Assembly: GCA_963921425.1 (NCBI GenBank)
Contig: OY992836.1
Span: 19,485,614 to 19,549,613, forward strand
DNA: 64,000 bases
Reading direction: 5' to 3'
Source: Dryas octopetala
Lineage: Eukaryota > Streptophyta > Magnoliopsida > Rosales > Rosaceae
Made by a program: the position numbers and the translations under genes. The notes beneath the pieces were generated by a model that saw nothing but the letters and a program-made list of their open reading frames with translations, had not been told where the DNA came from and did not search any database. Each line of letters opens with the position of its first letter. Position 1 is the stretch's first letter. Below, piece after piece: positions 44,989 through 55,986 of this stretch.

Positions 44989-47900
44989 ATGGGTTCTAAT
45001 GAGATGGAGAAAGAAGAGAGGAGATGTGAGAAGAAAAATTCTGTATTCAAAATTTTCAGATATGCTGATTGGGTTGATGTTGTGCTGATGGCTTTGGGTA
45101 CAGTTGGAGCTATAGGAGATGGCATGTCCACAAATTGCTTGCTAGTGTTTGCCAGCCGTCTTATGAATAACTTGGGATATGGTCAGACCCAACAGACTAA
45201 TCATGGGAATTGGATGGAAGAGGTTGAAAAGGTCAGTTTTAGTCAAACACACATACACTCTCTATCAGTACTAGTACTGCTCTAGGTTTTCCTTTTTCAA
45301 TGAACTAATAAATCACCATGTCTCACATTTTCCATAATTTAATTGTGTGTTTTTGTTAACAGTGCAGTTTAGACTTTGTCTACTTGGGATTGGCAGTAAT
45401 GCTGCTGGCTTTTTTGGGTAATTTCAAACTTCTCTCTTTTTTCCATTCTTGCTTTTCTTTCCAAGGACAAGAAGGGCCGGGTATATATAAATACATGCAT
45501 GTTCCGATCGATGTGAAGCACAATTAAACGAAACCCAGTTCGTCATATTCCTATAATTAGCATCGATCTAACAATAAAAGTTGGAAAATCGGTATATAAT
45601 ATAATAGAAAAAAAATATAGAAAAAAAGAAAGTTTCTTTGTAGAACCCTAAAAGTTAAAACACCCTAAAAGTTACAAGGAACAAGTAATTAAACTCATCG
45701 ATCTGAAAGCCCTTTAAAACATATGGACCGTCATTGATCCTTTTCATGGAATTGAAAGCTTGAGATATATAAGATCTATATGTCAATGGTTGCAGAAGGT
45801 TATTGCTGGAGCAAAACGAGTGAGAGGCAGGTGCTGAGGATTCGTTACAAGTACTTGGAAGCTGTTCTGAGGCAGGAAGTTGGGTTCTTCGATTCACAAG
45901 AAGCCACTACTTCGGAGGTCATCAACAGCATATCAAAAGATACTTCTCTCATACAAGAAGTTCTAAGTGAAAAGGTAACATCAACTTGTTTAATTTAATT
46001 GTCACATAATTGATCAAATAATCAATTAGATTTTGTTTGTGGGTTTGTATTTATTTTGTTTTTCATTTAATTTTCAGGTGCCAATATTTTTTATGCACTC
46101 CTCGGTGTTCGTCTCCGGGCTCGCCTTCTCCACCTTCATGTCTTGGAGACTCTCCTTGGTAGCATTTCCAACTCTACTTCTTCTGATCATACCGGGAATG
46201 ATCTACGGAAAGTACCTTCTGTATTTGTCCAAAAAATCGTACAAGGAGTATGGAAAGGCTAACACCATTGTAGAGCAAGCTCTGAGCTCCATAAAAACTG
46301 TGTATTCATTCACTGCTGAGAGGAGAATTGTGGAGAGGTACTCAGCAATATTGGAGAGAACAAGTAGGCTGGGAATCAGGCAAGGCATTGCAAAGGGTCT
46401 TGCTGTGGGAAGCACTGGTCTGTCGTTTGCTATATGGGCTTTTCTGGCATGGTATGGAAGCCATTTGGTGATGTATAGAGGTGAAAGTGGTGGAAGGATC
46501 TATGCGGCTGGCATCTCATTCATAATGAGTGGACTGTATGTGCTTCCATCTATCTCATGCATTAATATGCTTTTTAATCTCCTTGATTTGCATTAATGAC
46601 TTATCTTAAATTGTAATTAATTAATTCATTTTATTGTTTTTAGAGATTATTAATCTTAGACTTTAAGTTGATCTTCACATATTAAGTTTGTCAATTTGTG
46701 AACTCGATCAATTGATTTGTCACATACTATATTTCATGTTGAACCACAGCTAAGATCCAAAGTTTCGTTTTGATGGAACCTGATCTCGTAATTTGAAGTT
46801 ACTATTTGGTTTTTAATTAGTAGAAGGAATTAACCAGCCGAAGACCACACTTTTTTTTTTAAATTATAATTTCTTTCTTTAGTTGATGAAGTAACCTAGT
46901 GTTATTAATTATTCCCACCTGATCAATTAATTGGAAGTACATTGATGGTGGCTTTCAGTATGTGAATGGCACAGAACTAATTAAGGAGCTAGATTGATTG
47001 ATATGAAAGACTTTTATGGGATTGTCTTATATATTTATGTGTCTTTCTCTCTTATTACATTTATTACATGACAATTAAATCACTTGTTGAGAGAAATTTA
47101 CATACACATTAAACACATAGGACTGTCCCATGAGAGAGTACTTAATATGTATTAATTTGTGAGACTTGCCACTTGTTTATATAGTTCTCATAAGTTAACT
47201 AATTGTAAGTCTAATTTTTGGATGTTCATGCTGCTGAATTAGTTACTCTTTGATTTTAGAATAGATATATATCTGACATAAGATAAAATATATGTAAAGA
47301 CTAGGTGGTGAAGGAGAGGGAAAAAATAGTTAAAATCAGAAGAAGTCACGGCAAAGTTCATGCTTTAATGTACCAAAAAGGAAATTGTAGAGTAAAGAAC
47401 AATAAAAGAGCAAAACTACAGCAAAAGAGAAGAGACATAATTAATTGGAATAGGAAAAGTAAGAATTGAGACTAAAATGCTTATCTTAGACACTATTTCG
47501 AAGGCCACCACTATATAACTTTTTATTTTTATTGGCTTTTATCATATTGCTCGCTGGTTCACAATTACTATTTACTTTGGAAAATGTTATTCGCACTTTC
47601 AGTTTGTCATCTTGTACTAGCTTGTCGTGCTTTTATTTTATAGTAATAACAAAATATTAAATTTGGAGTGCAGGATTACAAATTGAAAGTGTGAATAACA
47701 ACTGTAAACTATTCTAGTTATTTACTTTGGTAATTAAAAGATGATCTACTGAAAATTACAAGAAATTATTGTTAGAAATTAAAATTTAATGAACAATTTA
47801 ATTATATGAATGTAACAACAGATCCCTGGGAATGGCACTTCCGGATTTGAGGTACTTCACAGAAGCCACTGTTGCTGCTACACGCATATTTGACAGGATT

Positions 47901-50900
47901 GACCGGACACCATTGATTGATGGTGAAGACACCAAAGGACTAGTGTTGAACAACATGAGAGGCGAGCTAGAGTTCATTGATGTCAAATTCACATACCCAT
48001 CTCGTCCAGATTCCATGGTCCTCAAAGACTTCAATCTCAAAGTTGAAGCAGGGAAAACCATTGCTCTTGTTGGTGCCAGTGGAAGTGGAAAGTCAACAGC
48101 AATTGCTTTGGTGCAACGCTTTTATGATGCAGATGATGGGGTTGTGAGGATTGATGGGGTTGATATAAGAACACTTCAGTTGAAATGGATTAGATCGAAA
48201 ATGGGGCTTGTGAGCCAAGAACATGCATTGTTTGGGACATCAATCAAGGAGAACATTATGTTTGGGAAGCTTGAGGCCAATATGGATGAAGTCACTGCTG
48301 CAGCTATGGCTGCAAATGCTCACAATTTCATAAGGCAGCTTCCAGAAGGGTATGAGACCAAGGTGAATATATATATATGTAAAAGGGTATAAATTAGTTT
48401 CACTGATCATGGCTTAGTTTGGTGTAATTTTGATTAACATATGTAGTGGTATGTGACAGATTGGAGAGAGAGGAGCACTTTTATCTGGTGGACAAAAGCA
48501 GCGGATTGCCATTGCAAGAGCAATTATCAAGAACCCTGTAATTCTTTTACTTGATGAAGCAACAAGTGCTCTAGACTCTGAATCAGAGACCCTGGTCCAA
48601 AATGCTCTTGATCAAGCCTCCATGGGAAGAACCACCTTGGTAACAATGAAAACATGCATATATATATATACCTTAATTAGTAGCTTAATTACTTTCATCG
48701 TCTCACAGCTTTTGGATTAACATGATGATCAGGTGGTTGCCCACAAGCTTTCCACAGTTCGAAATGCAGACCTCATCGCGGTGGTCAGTGGCGGTTGCAT
48801 CATTGAAATAGGCTCACCCAACGACCTCATCAACCGCCATAACGGCCACTATGCAAAACTAGCAAAGCTACAGAGACAGTTCAGCTGTGACAATGTTGAT
48901 CAAGAACAAAATTCGGATTTTCGCGTGTCTTCGGTCACAAGAAGCAGTGCTGGCCGGCTAAGCACAGCAAGATCAAGCCCTGCATCACAGTTTGCAAAGT
49001 CCCCATTAGCCATTGAGACCCCAAAACCTGTGTCTCACCCCCCAACTTCCTTTTACCGTCTTCTCTCTTTAAACTCTCCAGAATGGAGGCAAGGCCTAAT
49101 TGGTAGCCTCTCTGCCATAGCCTTCGGGTCGGTCCAACCCATCTACGCCATAACCGTAGGTGGCATGATATCGGCCTTCTTTGTGCCAAGCCACGAGGAA
49201 ATGCGTGCTCGAATTCATACATATTCCTTGATTTTCGCTGCACTCTCCTTAATCTCTATGGCTTTGAATCTCTTACAACACTACAATTTTGCGTATATGG
49301 GCGAGCAGCTCACGAAAAGAATCCGATTACAGATGCTGCAGAATATCTTGACCTTTGAAACGGCCTGGTTTGATGAGGAGCAGAATTCAAGTGGGGCATT
49401 GTGTTCAAGATTGAGTAATGAGGCTTCCATGGTCAAGACCCTCGTAGCAGACAGAGTTTCTCTATTAGTCCAAACCACTTCAGCTGTGACAATTGCAATG
49501 ATATTGGGACTAGTTGTGGCTTGGAAGCTAGCACTGGTTATGATAGCAGTCCAACCACTTGCAATTCTATGCTTCTACACTAAGAAAGTTCTGCTCTCAA
49601 GCATTTCAACAAACTTTGTCAAAGCACAAAACCAGAGTACCCAAATTGCAGTTGAAGCAGTGTACAATCACAGAATTGTGACTTCATTTGGGAGTGTGGG
49701 AAAAGTGCTTCAACTGTTTGATGAGGCTCAGGAGACTCCAAGAAAAGAGGCCAGGAAGAAGTCATGGCTTGCTGGGATTGGCATGGGGTCTGCTCAGTGC
49801 CTAACATTCATGTCATGGGCACTGGACTTCTGGTATGGTGGTAAGCTGGTTGAAAATGGTCAAATCTCAGCTGGGGATGTGTTCAAAACATTTTTCATAC
49901 TGGTCAGCACTGGTAAGGTCATAGCAGAAGCTGGGAGTATGACTTCTGATTTAGCCAAGGGTGCTACTGCAGTTGCATCAGTGTTTCAGATTCTTGACAG
50001 GCATTCACTAATTCCAGGGTCTCATAATGTAAGTAGTAACAAATTATTAGTACGTGCAATTATCATTGTCTTTAAAAGTAAAAGTGATTAATTTGGTTTT
50101 TCTTTTTTCTTTTTTAGGTGGGGGATAGAGATGGTACAAGTGGAATCAAGTTAGACAAAGTGACTGGGAGGATAGAAATGAAGAAGGTGGACTTTGCATA
50201 CCCAAGCAGGCCAGAGACCTTGGTGTTGCGCCAATTTAGCTTGGAGGTGAAGCCAGGCACCAGCATTGGACTTGTTGGGAAAAGTGGGTGTGGTAAATCA
50301 ACTGTGATTGGATTGATACAAAGATTTTATGATGTTGTGAGAGGATCAGTGAAGGTGGATGGGGTGGACATAAGAGAGCTAGATGTTCAATGGTACAGGA
50401 AGCACACTGCCCTTGTTAGCCAAGAGCCGGTGATATACTCCGGTACCATCCGCGATAACATTATGTTTGGGAAGTTTGACGCATCGGAAAATGAAGTTGT
50501 GGAGGCTGCTAGAGCTGCCAATGCCCATGAATTTATCTCGTAAGTATATACGGTGAAATATTCTCTTATCAGATAGTCTGACATGTTATATTATTAGACT
50601 ATTAATCTAAATTATTGATTAGGTAAATTCTTCGATTTGACATTTAACATTTCTATTTGGTGCAGGTCCCTCAAGGATGGGTATGACACAGAATGTGGTG
50701 AAAGAGGAGTGCAGCTATCAGGGGGACAAAAGCAGAGAATAGCAATTGCAAGAGCAATACTTAGGAACCCAACAATACTTTTGCTAGACGAGGCAACAAG
50801 TGCTCTTGATGTGCAATCAGAGCACCTCGTGCAAGAAGCACTGGACCGAATCATGGTTGGGAGGACAACAATTGTGATAGCACATCGACTCAACACCATA

Positions 50901-51017
50901 AAAAACCTTGAAATGATTGCATTTGTTGCAGATGGGAAGGTGGTGGAGAGAGGCACATATGCACAGCTCAAGCACAAGCGTGGTGCCTTCTTTAACCTTG
51001 CTACCTGTCAAACTTAG
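44989..51017 (+). CDS. ABCB-type full-length ABC transporter (MDR/P-glycoprotein class, ABCB15-like)
   Basis: Nine coding exons: 44989-45231, 45363-45417, 45796-45974, 46078-46535, 47822-48362, 48460-48639, 48733-50028, 50118-50539, 50666-51017; 1,241 residues in the TMD-NBD-TMD-NBD order. NBD1 has Walker [10 protein letters not shown] (about 394), signature LSGGQKQR (500) and [14 protein letters not shown]2 has Walker [10 protein letters not shown] (about 1038), signature LSGGQKQR (about 1142) and [11 protein letters not shown]. Both H-loops are present (VAHKLST, IAHRLNT), so both sites look competent. The NBD1 Q-loop reads SQEHALF where SQEPALF is usual. Such proteins sit in the plasma membrane and export hydrophobic compounds; in plants some move auxin. 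Substrate is unknown. Intron 4 is unusually long (1,286 bp). Intact. Confidence 0.92.
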
Positions 51018-51621
51018 GTGCATGATGTAAAAGAGCATATACTGTATAAGTGTATAATGGCTTATGTTGGTGTACAATGTTGGGCTCAAGTCAACTCTCG
51101 AAGTTTGTTGACACCTTTGGGCTAGTTTTGTGGCTTTAGGTTTAGGGCCTGAGGATTTACAGTTGGGTTCAATGAGGGATGGTTGACACTTGAAACTTGA
51201 AAAGCCCAAATGTAACATTTGGTTCGTGCCAAATTTATGTTGGCCCTAGATACTCTACTATTAATACAAAAAATTATTGTGTCTTATGGTAATACCAAAT
51301 TGGGTAACAGAATCATACATGCTTTGTTGCACAAGCTTTTTATTATTCTTTATATTTTTGTACGAAAGCGGTGCTCGTACACACAATGAGAGTAATTTAA
51401 ATTAAATCAAAGGGAGTAAATATAAATCACTAAATCAGAATTCCATTTATTCCATGTAATGAAACTTGAAGTTCATAATTATTCTCTCAGCTATGACATC
51501 AGCATACAAGATTTCCTAACAACATATTAAGAGTTAAGACAACCCTTTATTTCAGAAACAAAAGTACACATAAGCAACCTCGAACCCCACTACGGTGTAC
51601 CCTTACATGCACTACTGTCCT
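51018..51621. other. Convergent 3' regions of ABCB and AHP genes
   Basis: Both genes end into this 600-bp spacer; likely their 3' UTRs. No other feature seen. Confidence 0.6.
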
Positions 51622-53019
51622 CTACAATGGGCGCTGGGCTGTCTCAAGAGGCCCAACTTGTCGCACCATCTGAAAAAGCCAGAATAAAAAGCATAAAAAC
51701 AAAAGCTATTTCTCGAAAACGAAATGAAAACAAATAGTAGATAAACAGAGAATCTAAATCCGAAAGACCTGAAAGTAAGGCTCTACTTTCTCTCTAAGAG
51801 TGGCGTGGTCTCGTTTAACCTGTTGCAAGTGAGTCTTGCTACTGTTCACATGCATTAATGGACAAGTTAATAATAGCCTATAATGACAAGTTAAAAAAAC
51901 TAGAAACCATTTAATTAAAAATGTTTTTAGCCTTTATTTTGAAAACCATTTTGTAAATAAATTTAGTGTTAACTGTTAAGTGCTAACATCACCTTTCCAT
52001 GTCGTCTTCCTTGAAACTTTGCTTCATATGGTTGATTTCGATCCACACCTTTTTAGCACCAACACTACGAATGGAATGACAATAATGTACAAATTCACAA
52101 AATTAATGAGTAATGATTATGGGTACCCAAATAAATACAATAAAGAAGATGATTAATTTTCTATGGTATTTGTAAAAATACGCATTTCTTTTAACTATTA
52201 GACATTCATATAACGGCGCAGTTATTAGATGGCCTAATTGAAAAAGTCGTAAAATTACTCACAATGCACTCAAGTTCGATTCCTCTCTTTCAAGCTAAAA
52301 AAAAAAAAAAGTTTATATAACGGCTAAATATGAAGAATTTTTTATTATGAACCCTTCAAACCTAATGCTTGAACATTATTTTATCTGAAAAATGGGAGAT
52401 TCAAATAAAACCCCTTCAAGACAGTCGGAGGGGCGGCTTCAATTCTACAAGCAAAGGTATATATGCCCATCAATTTGAGCTTCCAAATTATGTGGATATA
52501 TCAATCAGACGCATAAAATTAGGATGAGAATAAGGGAAAAAAATTTTGAAAAACCTACCTGGCGCTGCTGCCTTTGAGCTGATGGAGGTACTTATCCACT
52601 TTTGTGAGATCGTAGGGGGGTTTCTCCCTGTGAAAAAACACATAACCACATCATCACCGTCATCATTTATAATGTTAAAGTTTAAGTGGAAATTAGAAAT
52701 TAATATTGTTATATATATAGTAATGGGTACTCACAGTGCTTGCTCTAGAGCAGCTATGAGCTTAGTAGAGTCCCTAAAATACATGGTCATGACCTCCTCT
52801 GCAAAGTTGGGGTTCTCATTGTCTTCTAATTTCTCCATTTGCACAAAGTGTTTGTCAAGAATATCCTGCAATACCCACCCTATTCATCTTTAGTACATAC
52901 ACAACAATATTACATTCTATTGCTCTCCATTGTAATTTCTAAATAAGAGAAAACTAAACCTCATCAAAGAAAGATTGCCTCATGTTTGCAATTTCTTGGC
53001 GCAAGGTGTTGCTCTCCAT
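51622..53019 (-). CDS. Histidine-containing phosphotransfer protein (AHP-type)
   Basis: Six coding exons in transcript order 52960-53019, 52735-52865, 52559-52627, 51993-52064, 51769-51841, 51622-51669; 150 residues. AHPs relay phosphate from hybrid histidine kinases such as cytokinin receptors to response regulators, moving between cytosol and nucleus. The four-helix HPt domain is evident: ANMRQSFFDE and NPNFAEEVMTMYFRDS, then the phosphoacceptor motif YLHQLKGSS with His79, VGAKKVW, and the closing helix QQVKRDHATLREKVEPYF. The active histidine is present, so it is not a pseudo-HPt. The helix after VGAKKVW reads IEINHMKQSFKEDDMER and lacks the cysteine-containing segment common in many AHPs. 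A truncated SINE-like insertion lies in intron 3, and an 882-bp tandem duplication begins 79 bp upstream of the start. Confidence 0.9.
52218..52314 (+). mobile_element. 5'-truncated SINE-like insertion in AHP intron 3
   Basis: A 97-bp insert ending in a 14-base A run, flanked by ATATAACGGC at 52208-52217 and 52315-52324 (10-bp target duplication). It contains AGTTCGATTCC, which resembles the tRNA/SINE B box (GGTTCGANTCC). No full A box is clear, so it is probably 5'-truncated. Confidence 0.65.
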
Positions 53020-53097
53020 TCTTGCTGAGTGTACCACACAATGGTAATCAAACCAAGCATATATATTCAGGAAAAAGTAGTCAGTATGTATACGACA

Positions 53098-54861
53098 TTT
53101 ATAAGCGTGTTGTACTCCTTCGAGCATTTACTCATTCTGAAAAGTGGAGATTACAAAATCTAAATAGGGAGGAATGACTGATTTTTTGGCAATTATAACA
53201 ACTGGGTTGGTGATGTTAAAACAGTGGGCATGTAAGAATGGAGGAACATTTTACATTTGCAAAGTAAATGACAATTTTTTTTTTCTTCCGAAAGGAAGTA
53301 AGTGACAAGTTTTTAGCATGCAAAGATATGAAGAAGAGAATTCCAGCCCTTGGCCAAAAAAAATCAAAAAAACAGAACATGGCAGCCAAATATGACACGG
53401 TAAACAAGAAATTCTGCCATCATTCAAAATTATTGCTAAGGCTTTGCTTTGACCAGCCGCTTATGTCCACGTGAGCGCGGTCATCAACTTGATCGGGCTC
53501 ACGTGGGCTATTTGAATAAATATTCATTTTATTTTTATATATTCTCAAAAGTAATGTAGATTGTATAATAAATGTATATCGATTTGGATCCTACTTTCTT
53601 ATTTATAATAAATCTAGATTCTGGAGTATATTGAATACCACACTCATCATTGTTGAGGATTTAGATTGTAATACAAAGTTAATAATAATTTCAAACTGTT
53701 TTCACATTACTTAAACCAGATTATACCATTTATTTCTATGCGTGTTCAAAATTTAATTCAATTTGTACATTTGAACGGAACCTCTCAAACCAATTTAATT
53801 GGTTTCAATGATTTTGATGGATTAGTCTAGATCATTAAAATTAAATTAAAACCCGATATGTTTGGATCAAATGGTGGCTTTCCCCATCAAAATATTTCCA
53901 TCCAAATTTTTTGGGTTTATACTCGTTCAATCGGAGAAGAGGAAAGCCTGAAACCCCCAAACCCCCAACAAAACTCTACTTTATAAGCGTGTTGTACTCC
54001 TTCGAGCATTTACTCATTCTGAAAAGTGGAGATTACAAAATCTAAATAGGGAGGAATGACTGATTTTTTGGCAATTATAACAACTGGGTTGGTGATGTTA
54101 AAACAGTGGGCATGTAAGAATGGAGGAACATTTTACATTTGCAAAGTAAATGACAATTTTTTTTTTCTTCCGAAAGGAAGTAAGTGACAAGTTTTTAGCA
54201 TGCAAAGATATGAAGAAGAGAATTCCAGCCCTTGGCCAAAAAAAATAAAAAAAACAGAACATTGCAGCCAAATATGACACGGTAAACAAGAAATTCTGCC
54301 ATCATTCAAAATTATTGCTAAGGCTTTGCTTTGACCAGCCGCTTATGTCCACGTGAGCTCGGTCATCAACTTGATCGGGCTCACGTGGGCTATTTGAATA
54401 AATATTCATTTTATTTTTATATATTCTCAAAAGTAATGTAGATTGTATAATAAATGTATATCGATTTGGATCCTACTTTCTTATTTATAATAAATCTAGA
54501 TTCTGGAGTATATTGAATACCACACTCATCATTGTTGAGGATTTAGATTGTAATACAAAGTTAATAATAATTTCAAACTGTTTTCACATTACTTAAACCA
54601 GATTATACCATTTATTTCTATGCGTGTTCAAAATTTAATTCAATTTGTACATTTGAACGGAACCTCTCAAACCAATTTAATTGGTTTCAATGATTTTGAT
54701 GGATTAGTCTAGATCATTAAAATTAAATTAAAACCCGATATGTTTGGATCAAATGGTGGCTTTCCCCATCAAAATATTTCCATCCAAATTTTTTGGGTTT
54801 ATACTCGTTCAATCGGAGAAGAGGAAAGCCTGAAACCCCCAAACCCCCAACAAAACTCTAC
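53098..54861. repeat. 882-bp tandem duplication upstream of the AHP gene
   Basis: Unit 53098-53979 is followed directly by 53980-54861. I find three substitutions: C/A at 53365/54247, G/T at 53381/54263, G/T at 53477/54359. TTTA is shared at the copy junctions. The unit starts 79 bp above the AHP start codon, so the proximal upstream DNA is included. Each copy carries a pair of inverted CACGTG boxes (53469-53510 in copy 1; 54351-54392 in copy 2), giving four in total. No gene is recognised in the unit. Confidence 0.93.
53260..53305 (-). mobile_element. Possible poly(A) micro-insertion (also in the second copy)
   Basis: AAGTAAATGACAA and AAGTAAGTGACAA (one mismatch) flank a block made of a T run and CTTCCGAAAGG. 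Read on the minus strand it is CCTTTCGGAAG plus A's. The same structure recurs 882 bp later through the tandem duplication. Confidence 0.45.
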
Positions 54862-55986
54862 TTTAGTTGTTTCTCATCGGAAGCAAAAGCAAGCAAGCAA
54901 GAAATGTCGTCAGAGTCAGACTACAAAACTCTACTATAAATGCTGTCTTGCTGTTTTTGGGTAGGTTTTTTTGTTGCTGACTTGCTGCCTGCAGCCATGT
55001 TGTGGAACTTTTTTACTTGTTTAGTATTTTTGTTTATTGTGGTTATGTTTGTACAATTAAATATTTATTTGCAATGTTGACTAAAATGTCCAATTGAGAC
55101 ATGTTGGAAAGGTTGTTCTCTGATTTGTTTTTTTATTCTCCGTGGCTTTGTTGTTAAAGTGTAAGTTGGGTATAGTTTTAACATGACTGAAACCATACAG
55201 CTCATCCAATCCTATCAATTGTATTGGATTGAACATTGCCATGCCCAATTTTGATGCTCTCAGCATGAGTGGAACTCATGGTATTTTTGTATCAAAATTT
55301 ATAAACAGGGATGGAAAGAAACACATTTGCTGAATGATACAATATTATATTATTATATCTGACAACATTTGGGGAACCAACTGCCAATATATACATCAGA
55401 ATGAACTTTATTTTTTTGCCAGGATACATCAGAATGAACTTAAACACATGACAAATATACGTACATGATTTTACATAAGCTTCCTAGGAAACTTCGTCCA
55501 TAATATATAATCCGTTAGGAATTCCATTAGTCCCTTCACTTCTATCATGTTTGATTCAAAACAAATTAATCTTTTCTACGTAGGAAACTTACTGAGGATG
55601 CAACATTCATAAGCTTATATTTTCCTAGATAAATTCAAAAAGACATACTAATGAAGGTAATATGGTTCAAAATGCCTTTTGAAAATTTTCCCCCAGATTT
55701 CTGCATTCCCGTCACTCACACATTGTCCGAAATATATATGAGCGTGAATTAAAGAAAGAAAGAGATAGCTAAAAGGAAAATCCTCTTGCCATCATGCTTT
55801 GCTTTCTTTTCTTCATCTCCAAGCATAGATTATCGAACAATTTTCTGTGTCCTTGGTGATCTCTAACTCTTTTCTGGACCAAACCAATTAAAATTGAGGA
55901 TTGATCATCAAGTGTTCTGTGGTAACAAACTGGTTTCCGGTTGTTACAGTTTGAAGCGATGGATCGAGTAGTCAGCTCTGTACAGG
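54862..55986. other. Intergenic between AHP upstream region and PP2C 3' end
   Basis: No gene recognised. Near 54904 there is an ATG after an AGCAAGCAAGCAAGAA leader, but its frame stops after 11 codons. The PP2C 3' UTR probably lies at 55700-55986. Confidence 0.5.
55391..55441 (-). mobile_element. Micro-insertion with 18-bp direct repeats
   Basis: ATACATCAGAATGAACTT occurs exactly at 55391-55408 and 55424-55441, separated by 15 bases that read CCTGGC plus an A run on the minus strand. Confidence 0.7.

Noticed and set aside
53351..53375. TTGGCCAAAAAAAA at 53351 (and its copy at 54233) as a micro-insertion
   Set aside because: Shares the core sequence but no flanking direct repeat of adequate length was found.
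53216..53474. Open frames repeated in the 882-bp duplication
   Set aside because: Present twice only because of the duplication; low-complexity lysine/phenylalanine-rich, no start or splice context.
54904..54939. Short ATG frame after an AGCAAGCAAGCAAGAA leader
   Set aside because: Stops after 11 codons and resembles no known N-terminus; at most a relic of a lost gene.
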